From NCBI RefSeq assembly GCF_000327385.1, contig NW_008710951.1, forward strand, positions 993,121 to 1,057,120: a DNA stretch of 64,000 bases, read 5' to 3'. The position numbers were made by a program, and so were the translations under genes. This document shows, piece after piece, positions 34,806-48,600 of the stretch (the stretch's first letter is position 1; each line of letters starts with the position of its first letter). This DNA is from Lottia gigantea. Its lineage: Eukaryota; Mollusca; Gastropoda; Lottiidae. The notes beneath the pieces were generated by a model that saw only the letters and a program-made list of their open reading frames with translations, was not told the origin of the DNA and ran no database searches.

Positions 34806-37779
34806 TTATACTCTGGTGCTTATCGCGTTAGAGCGTTGCTGGTAAGGTAAGTCCTTCGTGAAAAAAGTATAATCCATGACATTTAGTAGTCCATATACGG
34901 TACAGGCGCTAGTAGCACTGCGTCCTACAACTAGATTTTTTACTGTCGTCCATTCATCTTTATCTATATCGTAACATTCTACGGTATTGCTTGTTGACGT
35001 ACCTGGGGATAAAGAAATTTTTTTTAAGTTTATAGAAGGCAGAACACACCTTGAAGATTTCTTTATGTAAAGTTGTCTTTATTTATTAGTCCGCCGATTG
35101 TCAAAATAGGTCTCAGCGGGCTTTCTGGGTGGCGATCTGGGTTCTGATGTAGTCCTGCAGCCATGGACTGTGGTTTTCAGTGTTATTAGTATCATCTGTG
35201 TATATAACTAGATTCTGATGATCTTGTGATATAATGTAGTATCTGGACGACGGGAAAGGCAAGTTTAATAGCTTTTATAACCCGATCATTCACTTGTTTC
35301 TGTATGTGTTTCGCAGTTTAGATCGAGCAAGGGGATCGGTTGAACAGCTGCATTTATTTTTGTTATATTGAGTTCATATGAAAGAAAACTAATGTTTAAA
35401 TGGTATATAGTATATTAACGCACATATTTACCGTTAAAGCCACCAATAGCATAAATCTTCCTCTCAAGAGTTGTTATGGCGAAGTTACTCCTAGAATGGG
35501 ACATGCCATTCACTGTCGACCATTTTTTAGTGGCGGGATGATACCGCTCCACTGTGAAAAAGAAATTAGAATAAAATTTAAGTTAAATGACAGGGGCAAT
35601 AGAGGAAAGAGAGAGTAAGTATGCCTACAGCATGACAAATTATTAAACCCCACCGACAGTGTCCCTGAGTTAGAAGAACCAAACAGCAGGCGTAGGAAAG
35701 ACAAATATAAAAATTCTAATTTTGTTTTTTGGGTGTTCTTGTAAGGTCGACTTGTTGGGTCTTTAAGAGATGACGTTGACGATACTGACGAATCATAAAT
35801 ACCAACGTTTTTCAGGTAGACTCAATAAACACAATTTGGATAGCGATAACAAATATACCTGAGCCTAATCTTTGAAGTCCATTAAAACCACCAAGGACAT
35901 AAATATAGCCTTCAAAACTAGCAACTGCTACCCCGCTTCTATGTATCCCCATGTCCTCAATCATTGTCCATTGGTTTGTTTTTGGGGAGTAAACTTCTGT
36001 GCTAATCAAACATGCTCCACCATCAAAACCACCACAGACGTACAGAAGACCTATGCGTTAATGGAAAAGTTTCAGAAACAGCATTAATCACACGCATATA
36101 TATAACAATAAGAACATGCAAAATCCTTGAATCAAAATGCCGAACTTAAACATATTCCAAGAAGTAAGTTTACAGTATTAAGAGACGCAAGTGGAACGTC
36201 CTCAATCTTGCAACCCGGAGTTGACGAAAAAAATGTTCTATCACCTTAATGAATGGCAAGTGAAATCACCATAGCTCGATAACCATCAAAAATATTTATC
36301 AGAGGCTGATTTGAGATTGCAAGCTTTGAACTATGGGTTGATAAATCCAATCGTAGCAACATTAATTATTCCGAAAGGAAAGAAATTCTTTGCAATCGCA
36401 ACCTATTGGAGGCGTTTAATAACGTTGTACATACAAATGGTCATAAAATGGGATTTTCCAATCCATTGCAATGCAGGGCACCAAGGCTTACCATCGAGGG
36501 CACAAACACCAGAATCACTTCTGATCGATCTCATCGGAGCGATGTAGCACCATTGATTCTTTTGTGGACAGTATTTTTCAGCAGAACTATGTCTTGTTTC
36601 TCCATCAAATCCTCCACAAGCGTATACATAATTATCAATAGCAGCTGCACCAACATAACATCTTTTATCATGCATGTTAGCTATGACTTCCCATTGCTCT
36701 TCAAGTGGATCCCATCGTTTGACTGTGTTCAAGCATGTAGCTGTTGTAAAGCCCCCGATTACATAAACAAAACGTCCATGAGTAACAAGGGCATGATAGG
36801 CCAACGGTTTTTCTTCCACCGTCGTTTTTAAGGAGTACCACCTACCAACCCGATTATCATACGATTCCATATGTCCACAAACACTATCGTTCGTCCAACC
36901 ACCAAGAATGAAGATCACTCCATGTGGATTTCTGGGCATTAACATGTAACACGGAGCATTCAGATAATTCTGAGTTTTTTGTAGCAAAGTGAATTGGCTC
37001 ATAGCATAAGCTTTATAGACCAAATCACGACAGGCTTTTTGGGCCATAATTGTCTTATTCTTCAAAATAACGTCTTCGATGAAAAATTTGTCACATCTTC
37101 CTAATCTGGCGGTTGCTAGCAGATCATAGTAATGTCTCTTTCGTTTTGGATAGTGATGTACCCATCTCATAGAAGCCTGGACCACCATATTTTCTGTGGG
37201 TACATTCAACCGATTGTGTTGCAGTATAGGCAACAACTCGTTAATGTGCAACTGCAGGAATTCTGCACTTTCTTTCCAAACTTGATCAAAGTGTGTCACA
37301 ATGTAGTTCTCCACCCGAACTTCCAGAAATCTGCAGTGACAATGGTGCGCAAGTCTGTAAACACCAACAGCATTTAATGGGTCGACATTTTCTTCAAGGT
37401 AATTAGCACATAATTTTAGAAGTCCCAATACATGAAGTCTGTCTGCTGCGATGAAAATTGACTCTATCGTATCTGGTGACAGATCAACTTGGTTCGTGTA
37501 CGCAAACTGTATTATGGTCTCTATCTCTTCTTTTGAGATTTCTGGAAGAAGAATCTCCACCTTCTTGGAGTCCGCCATGGCAGACGTGAAAAGAGATCTG
37601 AAAAATGGACTGCAGCTTGCCAGAATGGCTCTGTGCACAGAAAGAGTACAATTTTCACCATTGTTCAGTCTGATTTTCACATCACAAAATAGTTCTTGTT
37701 CCCTAATTTCGTTCAGCTGATCGCGAAATTCCTTTAACCCAGAATTTGAATCTAGATATGGTGAAGCTGCGACTTCCAT
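34806..37779 (-). CDS. KLHL10: Kelch-like protein (BTB-BACK-Kelch), KLHL10-like, complete
   Basis: Four exons on the minus strand: 37779-36492, 36050-35859, 35551-35432, 35002-34806 (stop complement at 34806-34808), giving about 600 residues. Residues about 20-130 form a BTB domain (L-F-C-D-V-K-I, V-H-R-A-I-L-A-S-C-S-P-F-F). A BACK domain follows (N-A-V-G-V-Y-R-L-A). From about residue 290 come kelch repeats with G-G-F/W, paired glycines and a spaced tryptophan (R-W-D-P-L-E-E-Q-W, V-E-R-Y-H-P-A-T-K-K-W). Such proteins act as substrate adaptors of CUL3 ubiquitin ligases. The wording of the repeats (C-G-G-F-D-G, A-P-M-R-S-x-R-S, V-L-G-G-F-N-G) is closest to KLHL10 as I remember it; in mammals that gene is needed in the male germ line. 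Whether this copy is the true orthologue or a paralogue cannot be settled here. Confidence 0.85.
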
Positions 37780-38707
37780 TTTGTTTCTGTCGTCTGTGGT
37801 AACATGTCGAGCATTCTGATTGTTGACGTTGTGTTATTATGACGCTGAATTAAATGACGTTATCCCTTGTTCCTCGGTTTCGTATTATGACAGAGGTTTT
37901 CATTATTCCATGCTTGTTTTTTGTATACAAACAAAACAAAACTTAAAAATGGCTACGTGCAAGTCTATTAAGCTAGGATTACATGTGTATGTGGACTCAA
38001 ACTCAAACGCTGCATACTCAATAAAAAACGGACAAGAGTAATTTCTATCCAACTCTTTACCAAATCCAATTTTCTTACATGTGACCTCAGACTGAACATC
38101 TTCGTAAACGCATCGGATGGCACAGTGAGCGATTTATTGTGTTTGTGAGTCGTTACATACAGCTTTCAAGATGCCAATAGGGGAATCCCCTTTATTACAT
38201 CTACTGTGCATGTTTCCTGACCCATTATCACACTTTTACGTTGACGATATTGCGGAATCATCGTACGGACGTAAGATTTCACGTTTTGAGTTTGATTTTG
38301 AGATCGAGCTTGAGTTTGAGTTAGGCTACGCTTACGTAGGCCTACACGTGCAATCGCAGCTTTGGTTAGTTTGAATATCTTATGCCATTATGATAGGCCT
38401 ATGGGGTTTTGGCCTACCTGCTGTTGGAATCAATGATTAACAGACGAACTAATAAATATATTTTTACTGTTAAGAATCCTTTCCTGGTTGAGAATAAGAA
38501 CATTAACATCTTTAATCTTGATTCTAAATTTAACCATTTAAGCATTAATATGGACTTAACTAAAGTCCAAATCTGAAAATAAAACCAAAACTAGACACGT
38601 ACGTTTTTTTTCTTGATCACGGCCACGTTCTCAATACCCACTAGGCCATCAGGCCGGTCTACCATTGCATACTATTCTAAATAATTTTATGTACAATTAA
38701 GCTACTT

Positions 38708-39045
38708 TAGGTGCGGGCGCACGGGCGGTCTTGGTCGGAGATTTTTGTCGCCGATTAAAGTCTTGAGTAAAATCGCGCGTGTGCCCGTGCTTGCACGACA
38801 AGTTTGTTTTATAATATCAAACAAGTTTGATAATTATTGTCTCCGATTATTTTATCGTCTGCAAGACAAGACAGTCATCATCCTAACAGACTCATTTTTT
38901 TTTCAAGTGCACGCTTCGCACGTCATTATCGACATGGTGGAAAAGACCAACTGGAGATTTTTGTCTAGGCCTACTCGTGTGCCCGCAGATCACTCTTGTC
39001 AACGACAAAAGTTTCCGACCAAGACCGTTCGTGTTGCCACATCTC
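38708..39045. mobile_element. Inverted-repeat element with GC-rich ends (MITE-like)
   Basis: The left end (gcacgggcggtcttggtcgg, then agatttttgtcg) is the reverse complement, with few mismatches, of the right end (gacaaaagtttccgacc, then aagaccgttcgtgttgcc). The ends are GC-rich unlike the AT-rich surroundings. A second inverted pair is nested inside (gtgtgcccgtgcttg and ctcgtgtgcccgcag). No open frame of note. Confidence 0.65.
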
Positions 39046-39414
39046 AGTATTATGTTCTAGCATATATATGCTGTCATATTTGTCAAAACTATGCTTAGGC
39101 TATGATCTTCTCCGATCTGTGCGTGTTCTTTTCTATTTCTTTTAAAACATTAAGCGAGGAGCAATGAAAAGCACTGCGGCCTAGGTCACAGATTAATAGT
39201 TTTGTGTAATAACTTCATCACGATTATTATCAGGAAAAGACTATACTAATCCCGATAATCAATTTTTATCGGATTATGTACACCATAGCAGATTGCGTCA
39301 CAAACACACCTTTTGTCAGCAGAGCCGCTGTTAATCGGTCTGACGGACAAGTTCGGACTAGCTAATTGGATTCGATAATGTGCCTGTCATTTTCTTTGTT
39401 CTGTAATAGGTCTG

Positions 39415-39595
39415 GATAACTCTTCTATACGAACGTCTTGACAATGTTTCTATTGTTACGTCTGGACAATGCGATTTGTATCGTTATCGGTCATTGTGAT
39501 TACGTCTGGACAATAGTTCTATTGACTACGCTTTATTATGACGTCTGGACAATCGTTCTATTATTACGTCTGGACAATGGTGCTATTGTGTACAT
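39415..39595. repeat. Degenerate tandem repeat (tacgtctggacaatngttctattg)
   Basis: Six imperfect units containing gtctggacaat and gttctatt, spaced by roughly 20-40 bases, lie about 100 bases upstream of the C12orf56-like start codon. Confidence 0.7.
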
Positions 39596-39691
39596 GGTAG
39601 TTAGGAAAATTGTGCAGTTTTTTCTACTCTTTTAATCAAACAAATGTGCCGTTATTGTGTTTATTTCTGATGGATGAAAATATAAATTTGA

Positions 39692-42600
39692 ATGGCAAGG
39701 GGAAATCAAGATCTTTTTGTGAAAAAGAACAGCAAATTGGAAAGTTTCCTGAAGCGAACTATAACCGAGGAAAGCTATGAACGAATTCGAGCTTACGAAT
39801 CGTGCATTGTTGTGGACGAAAAAGACAAAAAATCGTTCAAGTTTGTGATTTTAGGAGATGATTGTTTGTTTTTGACTGAAAATCCTCCCAAATCCATTCA
39901 GGAAGCAGTACAATTGAAAGATGTGATTTCAGTTGAATTGGTAAGTTGAAGGAGCGAAGGATAACCTTTATGGCCCCATGGTAAATCAAAGCATTCTACC
40001 TCTCCTCTGACATTGAGTTTAGGCCTACTAGGAATGGGCTACAAAATTGTCATTCTAAAAGGGGGGGGGGGGGGAGGATTTTTGAGTGGGGGCTCAAAAA
40101 AGTATGATAAAAAATTGGGAAGGGTGGGTGGTGGTCTTAAGCAGTAACGCCACTTTTGCACTGTACTATGGGGCGTGTTGTGGCCTAGCAACGTCGCTGC
40201 AAGTGTTGAAATAGTTACAGAAGAGATAAGATTGAAAATGATGTCTATCTGATCATAGTTCCGGTACTGGCATATTCTTTGTTTTTAGAAGGACATATCT
40301 GCACAGACCTCTCTCTTCTAGTTCTAAAAGATGGCCCAATGGATAGAAATGATCCTCATAGATAAGGCTGGCCGGGGTATCGATTATCTGACAGCTGATC
40401 ATTTATCAATTAATAAATGAAATATTTTAATCGAGAAATACTAAATTAAATACATGCCAAATTCTTAATTTTACGGGCAATTTTTGCATCATAGAAGTAT
40501 ATTCTGGCTTTGATCGGTTATTATAATTTATTGTGGGTAAGTTATGTGCTGAAGGGAAACTATGTGGAGAAAATGTAACTTTGAAATATAATGGATTATG
40601 AAATTTGATAATCGAAATTATAAATGGTAGTGATGATATTTGATTATTTTACATCATTTTACCTAACCCTACTCATTGACCTAGATTATTATCCTTTTTT
40701 ATAAGTGATACTGTTTAAAATCTGCAGTTGTTAAAACGTTACGCAATTTCCTCTGATTCGAATTCATAATACACTTTGAAGACTAATTTTAATAATAATT
40801 TTAACTCTAAGTTAGAGACCAGTATGGTCAAGGAGGTTCAATTGATTAAATTTGTGTACATGTAGGCTATCCCATGCATGAAAATATAAGCTTAATTTAG
40901 AATCTTTCATAAGCTTATAGATTTTGAGTTTCATTAAAAAAGTGGGTTTCTGTACCCCCACTGATGCCGCTACTAAACGAGGATCTTGAAAATTCACAAA
41001 TAGGAAAGATGAAATAAAAAAAGCAGTAAATAAAGTATTATAAGAAGTCATAATTAGAATTATAAGTCACGTCTATGAGTCTTATCAGAACAAATGAAGC
41101 CTAAAATTGTGATTATTGTGGGAAATTACTATATGAACAATATGGACCTAGCTGGTTATAAAATTCAATGAGCTGAAACTCTACTGAGATTTATAACAAT
41201 ATACAATATTGAACAAGATACCATAAATATTTCAATTCATATTAAAATCATAAACAACTACTTGATGTCAAGTTGCTAGGTAACGGGAAAAATAAATAAA
41301 AGTGGTATATTGGGTGTGGTTTGAAGATACTAGAGTGTTGTAATGTGGAATTGATTTAGTAAAAGATATTTTAATGATATTGTTCAAATCCTTATTAGCT
41401 TGAGGCAAGTCTGTACATTAATAATGATGATTAGAATGTCTCTAGGTTAAAATGCCCTACTTCCTACTGATAATAAAAGTATTGAAGACTGTGATAGTAT
41501 ATTTGATGCTGTGGGTGTGAATGAGAAAGAACTTTGAAAAGCTTACATCAAACAGTTATATGACTTAGAAAAAAAGTTCATAGAGCAAGAAGTACTCCTA
41601 ACTGACACTAATGGCAAAACACAAGAAAAGACACAATACATGTTACTTTTAAAGGGATTTTCTAGCAGACGTCTGTTCCTGCAATTCCACTAAAACTAAG
41701 TGATTGATGCGTATTTTGCGATTAGTGAAGTAATTTTTTTGAAAGACCACAGACTTCTGACTGAAAATTTTAATGGTGAAAACTTGATGTCATCAGTCTC
41801 TCTGATACACATGAAAACTTTAGAAAACCTCTTCACAATTCCTTTAAGCTGGTGCATACTCTCCTTTACTCTTTAAATAGATGTTAATACATTTGGTTCT
41901 TATTGTAATTTTAAGTTTATGTTAAAATGATTTTCATACTTTACTAGATAACTTCTACTCTCACAAAGATAAAGTCAGGGTGTGAAAAAGTGTATGGTCC
42001 CATCTTCACAAAGAAAAATAACAATTGATGACAACATTTTTTGTGGAACAAGGCCCAACAGCTTATAAATAAAGATTGCTCCATTCTTAATTACATCTCT
42101 GATAAAAAATGAATTTCTTTTTCAGGTCAAGGATTACCCAGAATTCTTAAGTGGGATTGAACGGGAAAATACGCAGCATTTAGCCATAAAGTATCTAGCA
42201 TCAGATCATACAAAACGCAAATTATTCAGGAGATCTCGAAAATCCTCACAAGGTGGTTTGAGCTTAGATCAAAGTATCGACCGCTCCAATCTTTCAACTC
42301 CAGTCAGCTTGGTATCATCGTTGGACGGATCCGTGGAAGACAATGGCTATGTGACCAATAGTTCTTTAAGTAATCCAGTTAATAATGGCAGCCGTCCAAA
42401 CAGTCGTGGTTCATTGGTTTCAAGTCGTGACTCCAGAAATTCAAAGAACAAAAAGAAAAATGAAAATTGGGACCAGGACAGTATCTTACAATCCTTGAAA
42501 GAGGAAATTGAGGAACATGCTGAGGATCTTGATTTTGAGCGTTTATCAACAGTTCGTTCTGTCGTCTCAACTAGAAATTATGATCATGACAGTGTTTCTC

Positions 42601-45600
42601 AAACCTCAACACGCCATCTACCACCACCCCCTAAAAAAACTGCTTTTGTACATACTGCCCCAGATCCGAACGATTCCGACTCTGGTCTTGCGAACGATCC
42701 TGTAGATACCTCATGTTGTTTTATCAAATTGTGGAAAAAGTTTCGGAAAAATAAAGTGCAACATGGGATTGCCGAAAAGTCACGCACTGCTGATTATCGT
42801 ACTGCTTCGTCCAATGAAAAGCCAAAGAGTGTAAATGAGAAGAAACTTCCACATATTTCTATAGAAAATCAACCAATCATTTCATCATCACCTATCCCAT
42901 CATTCCAAGTTGCCGAATCCCGCAGATCATCAGATATATCGAATGGTTTTGGTTCACGCCTGAACACTCCAGTAGAAAGAGAGAGACATCGGAGGTAAAA
43001 ACTTTAGAGTTATCTTCTCTTGTTTCATAGCAACTGTAAGTAAGTCCTACTTGGTAACCAGACAATATCCCAAACATTAAAAACTTGACTTTCCTAGACA
43101 TTTGTATGATTCTATGTTTCTTAAAGTGCATTTTGCAGGCTTTAAAAGAATTGTAAAGAGGTGTTCTAAACTCTTTATGGTTATAGGAGACATCGATAGA
43201 ATTGATTTTCACTGCTCTACTTTTTAGTCAGACATATTTCCTTCTTGCAATTCCTCTATAACTTAACATTCATGAGGACCCTACTGCAAATCCTGCTATT
43301 ATTATCTTAGATCCTTTGTGATAGTGATGTCATAAAACCCTAAGTTGTAATGGAATTGTGAAATGCCCAGATGTCTGAATGTAAATTGGGATGGTGTAAA
43401 TCAATGTTATCAGTTTCCTCAATACACATAAATAGTAAATTAAAATTCTTTACAATCCCTTTAAGAGATTAAAATCTCTAATTGTATTATAACATATTCT
43501 TTTTTTTCTCTGTTTCAGTGGTTCTGTTTTAGGTTCTGAGTTTAGTGGTTCTATAACAGGATTACATTTATTATCAATAGATGGCGCCAGTATCAATGAT
43601 AAACGTCAAACAGTCCTCCATATTTATCTGTTAAATCTGGTATCACCAACTTTAATGTTAGTTCGCAGTGCTTGGAGTAACTACCTTCTTGTAAGTTTTT
43701 TGGTATTGTGATAGACCTTATATTAAATCCAGAACGAGGCTCATTACGCTAACAAAAAAAAGATGGCATTGTTTCACCGCAGTGTCTCCAAACCCACTTT
43801 AAATGTGTTTTTTAGCTTGTAAACACTCCAGAAGGCACAACTCTTGATAGATTTGGACAATTCAGCAAAATTGCTTATTATCATCCAAAGATAAACCCTA
43901 TTGAAAATCAAAAAAACCATGAAATATTTATGATGAGTTATTGCCCTTGTTCTTTGAAACATGCCAGATATCTGATGGAAAATAAGAATAATGCCAATCA
44001 GAGCCATAAATGACCCCACTACATATAAAAAATCTAGAAAACCTCAACAAAATGTTTTTCTGTATTTTAGAGAGCTACGTTACAGATAGAAACAGCTGAT
44101 GATGGAAAAAGAAAATCAGCTGTTATCAGAGCTTCACAACAACACAGGTATGAACTACAGTATTCAGAGAAAATTTCGATTGAAAATATGGCGAAATAAC
44201 ATGTTTTCTTGATGTGTTGGACACTGAACATCTACTGCAGTTTGAAATTTACAAGCTTTGGAAAAATCTCCCGACTTTTCACCCAATCTCCAGATTTTTC
44301 AAGGCAAATCTCCAGATTTTTTTTCCTGACCTGTACACATGTATGCATCTGCATAACAGCATTTTTCAGAAATAATGTAAATATTTCTGTCCAAAATAGG
44401 TTTGCTGATTTTAGAAGTTCCAAACAAGACATTTTAACACATGAATTCAGGGGCCTTATTCTTGAAAACTTAACTTAAGATGATTTTAGTTTTCAAGCCA
44501 TCTGATTGGTCAATCACTAAAATTGATTTAAAATTTAGTTTTGTTATCCAATCAGATTACTGTATTTCTGAAAATCTGGATTATATTTAAGTTAAATTTT
44601 GGAGAATAATCATTGAAAAATCCCCAAATTTACTCTTGGCTTATTTATCAAACCTATAGATCAAATTTGTAGTCAGTTATTTAGACATTCAGCAAATACA
44701 TTAAGATTAGCAGCTCTTGTCCAAAACTAGAAAATAACCTCTGACAATATCTAAATGATCCTGGAAAGAGTTAGCAAGTTTTGCTCTGTTATCCATTCAT
44801 TTGAGAACTTTTATAACAATTGAAACTTTTCTCTTGTTAAAAGATTGGAATGACAAGAAGCACATATCACAAAAAACACTAAACACAATTTACATTATGT
44901 GTTAAAACATTGTGTTTTTTTTTTTATCATATATATGATATATGATACTTGTTTTTTTGTTATATCTTCCTCTTGGTTTCTTTGATCATATAATTATAAT
45001 ATAATATGATATATTACAGAGAACAAACTGATATATTATTTAATCAGTTGAAGACAGAATTATTAAACCCCAGAAATAAAATAGATGATAATTATAACTT
45101 GTTAAATATTTATTTATTACAGAGAACAAACTGATATATTATTTAATCAGTTGAAGAGAGAATTATTAAACCCCAGAAATAATATAGATGATAATTATAA
45201 CTTGTTAAATATTTATTTATTACAGAGAACAAACTGATATATTATTTAATCAGTTGAAGAGAGAATTATTAAACCCCAGAAATAAAATAGATGATAATTA
45301 TAACTTGTTAAATATTTATTAATTACAGAGAACAAACTGATATATTATTTAATCAATTGAAGAGAGAATTATTAAACTCCAGAAATAAAATAGATGATAA
45401 TTAAAACTTGTTAAATATTAATTAATTACAGAGAACAAACTGATATATTATTTAATCAATTGAAGAGAGAATTATTAAACCCCAGAAATAATATAGATGA
45501 TAATTATAACTTGTTAAATATTTATTTATTACAGAGAACAAACTGATAGATTATTTAATCAGTTGAAGAGAGAATTATTAAACCCCAGAAATAATATAGA

Positions 45601-48600
45601 TGATAATTATAACTTGTTAAATATTTATTAATTACAGAGAACAAACTGATATATTATTTAATCAGTTGAAGAGAGAATTATTAAACCCCAGAAATAATAT
45701 AGATGATAATTATAACTTGTTAAATATTTATTAATTACAGAGAACAAACTGATATATTATTTAATCAGTTGAAGAGAGAATTATTAAACCCCAGAAATAA
45801 TATAGATGATAATTATAACTTGTTAAATATTTATTTATTACAGAGAACAAACTGATACATTATTTAATCAATTGAAGAGAGAATTATTAAACCCCAGAAA
45901 TAATATAGATGATAATTATAACTTGTTAAATATTTATTTCGGCAGAGAACAAACTGATATATTATTTAATCAGTTGAAGAGAGAATTATTAAACCCCAGA
46001 AATAATATAGATGATAATTATAACTTGTTAAATATTTATTAATTACAGAGAACAAACTGATATATTATTTAATCAGTTGAAGAGAGAATTATTAAACCCC
46101 AGAAATAATATAGATGATAATTATAACTTGTTAAATATTTATTAATTACAGAGAACAAACTGATATATTATTTAATCAGTTGAAGAGAGAATTATTAAAC
46201 CCCAGAAATAATATAGATGATAATTATAACTTGTTAAATATTTATTAATTACAGAGAACAAACTGATATATTATTTAATCAGTTGAAGAGAGAATTATTA
46301 AACCCCAGAAATAATATAGATGATAATTATAACTTGTTAAATATTTATTAATTACAGAGAACAAACTGATATATTATTTAATCAGTTGAAGAGAGAATTA
46401 TTAAACCCCAGAAATAATATAGATGATAATTATAACTTGTTAAATATTTATTAATTACAGAGAACAAACTGATATATTATTTAATCAGTTGAAGAGAGAA
46501 TTATTAAACCCCAGAAATAATATAGATGATAATTATAACTTGTTAAATATTTATTAATTACAGAGAACAAACTGATATATTATTTAATCAGTTGAAGAGA
46601 GAATTATTAAACCCCAGAAATAATATAGATGATAACTACAGATTATTAAACGAAGTCAAAGTGGCCTCTGAGAAAAATTTTGTTATAAAGAAATTATTTT
46701 GGCGGGTATGTGAAGTTTTTAATATTTTAAACTAAACTGCGTTTTTTTTTTTAATTTTCTTTTGGGTTACAGCAAATGTTTAAGATTCTCAGGCAAATAA
46801 GATTATTGACAGTAAATTAAGCATGTTGATATTCTACAAGGTGAATTTCCCTCATTGCTGACTGCATCAGGTTGACAATGTATCATAATAGGCCATTAAT
46901 ACTTATATTTAAAGATGATTTTATTTAACTCTTTTATATTTCTTATAGAATTCAGATCTGTTTCTGTTTTTGGTACAAACTCTTCAGAAATATTTACCCA
47001 AATCTGCTGTAAATATCAACTCAATAGATGGCAGAAGACAAAGAGTTGATGAATTTGAGTAAGTTGGTATGGGGGTTGAATATTCAAAATAGCATTCAGC
47101 ATTTATTACCAACAAAAATCATCTATCAATCAATATTTTATTCAATGGATGGATTGATTATGATTAAGGGATATACTAGGTATGCTAATATACCAAGCTC
47201 TTCGAACAAATGGTGGTCATAGGGTCTCAGTTGACATGTAAAGTCCGGTGAGCTTGAATAAATCATCTTATTCCATTATTCCATTTGACTCATCTGTAAG
47301 TTGTAATGGGCACGGATTGTTTCTTGTTCTGTATCATTTAAGTATCATTATTACTTAAAGTATATTTATCTTTCTATAGAATAGTGATATTGATGGCTGA
47401 AATATTAAGTGGAATGTTTCGTGAAACAGAAATTATACCTGATAGGTTATTAACATTAAAGGCTGAAAGGTGAGTAGATTATTTCAGTTAAACTTCACAA
47501 GATTGTTTTTGCATTATTTGAAAAACCAGTTGTACTTCTGTCAGTTTTTATAATATTATCTTACTCACTAAAGGGATTGTAAAGAGGTTTTCCAAATTTT
47601 TCATGTTTATTGTGGACTCTTATAGCATCGATTTGCAGCATTTCCAATTTCAATCAAATATCTGTGATTATTTTAATTTCACCATTTTTCCTTTCAATTG
47701 TAATCTGACAAGTTTTCTACTGCAGTCTCATTCTAATGACGTTATTTTTAACTTATCAACGAGTGCCTTGTAGGCCTAGGCCCTTTTCCTTGATACCACC
47801 TACAAATTGTAGGAAAGCAATAAGACACCCTTATTGGGTTTGGCTATTGTTTTTAAGAAATGCAATTTGATTGGTTAAAAATAACAATAAAAAGTTGTGA
47901 GATTACAATCGAGATGTATCAGAAAAAAAGAAACAAACCTTTTTAACCTATTTAATTATTTTATGCTTTGCAAAATCTCTCTACTATTCTTAGCAGTTGT
48001 GATTAATTCCGCTGTTTTTAATTTTTAGGGGAAAATCAGTTTTAGATATGTTGATGACCTTGACCTGTCTACCAGAAATTCCAGATAGATCTAGTAAATC
48101 TTCTAACATCAAACCTTCAGATCAGGAGGTAGGTAGTAAATTATTTATTGCGATAGAATTGAGATTTCAGTTGAGATAAACCTAGTAAATTATCAAACCT
48201 TAAGACCAGACCCCGTATTCTTGAAACGATCTTAGCGCTTAGATCGTTTCGAGAATACCAGGCTGGAGCTGGCTTGTGAATCATTTATGGAGATTTTTTA
48301 CGAAAGCATTTGGTATTTAATTTTTTCAAACTAATTTACATACACTTTTTACATTTGTTATGTTTTTTGGTAGGTGTAAGAAAACAACTGTACTGTTAAG
48401 CAAGATAAACGCCAAATTGTAGAGAAATAAGTCTCCTACTTATTCTGAGAGTTTTAACTAATAATATCAAGCTATTATAAAACCAAACACCAAAACTGCT
48501 TAACTATTAGTTAACCCTTTTAAAATAAATTCAGTTTGATCAAGTAGATCAATGACATATTTTATATTTTCAGGAATAATTTAAGATGTTTTCAATAATA

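Larger units (their letters stand above)
37780..39691. other. Divergent intergenic region between the Kelch-like gene and the C12orf56-like gene
   Basis: The two start codons face away from each other, so both promoters probably lie here. The region contains an inverted-repeat element at 38708-39045 and a degenerate tandem repeat at 39415-39595. No exon with supported borders was seen, and no clear TATA box. Confidence 0.5.

Noticed and set aside
36406-36831. 141-residue plus-strand frame
   Set aside because: It is antisense to the first exon of the Kelch-like gene and has no recognisable domain.
42379-42787. Two minus-strand frames opposite the long linker exon of the C12orf56-like gene
   Set aside because: They are shadow frames of a well-supported coding exon and carry no domain.
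45020-46680. CRISPR-like array because of regular direct repeats
   Set aside because: There are no unique spacers; the full 103-bp unit is repeated, it lies in an animal gene and each unit is an intron-exon junction.
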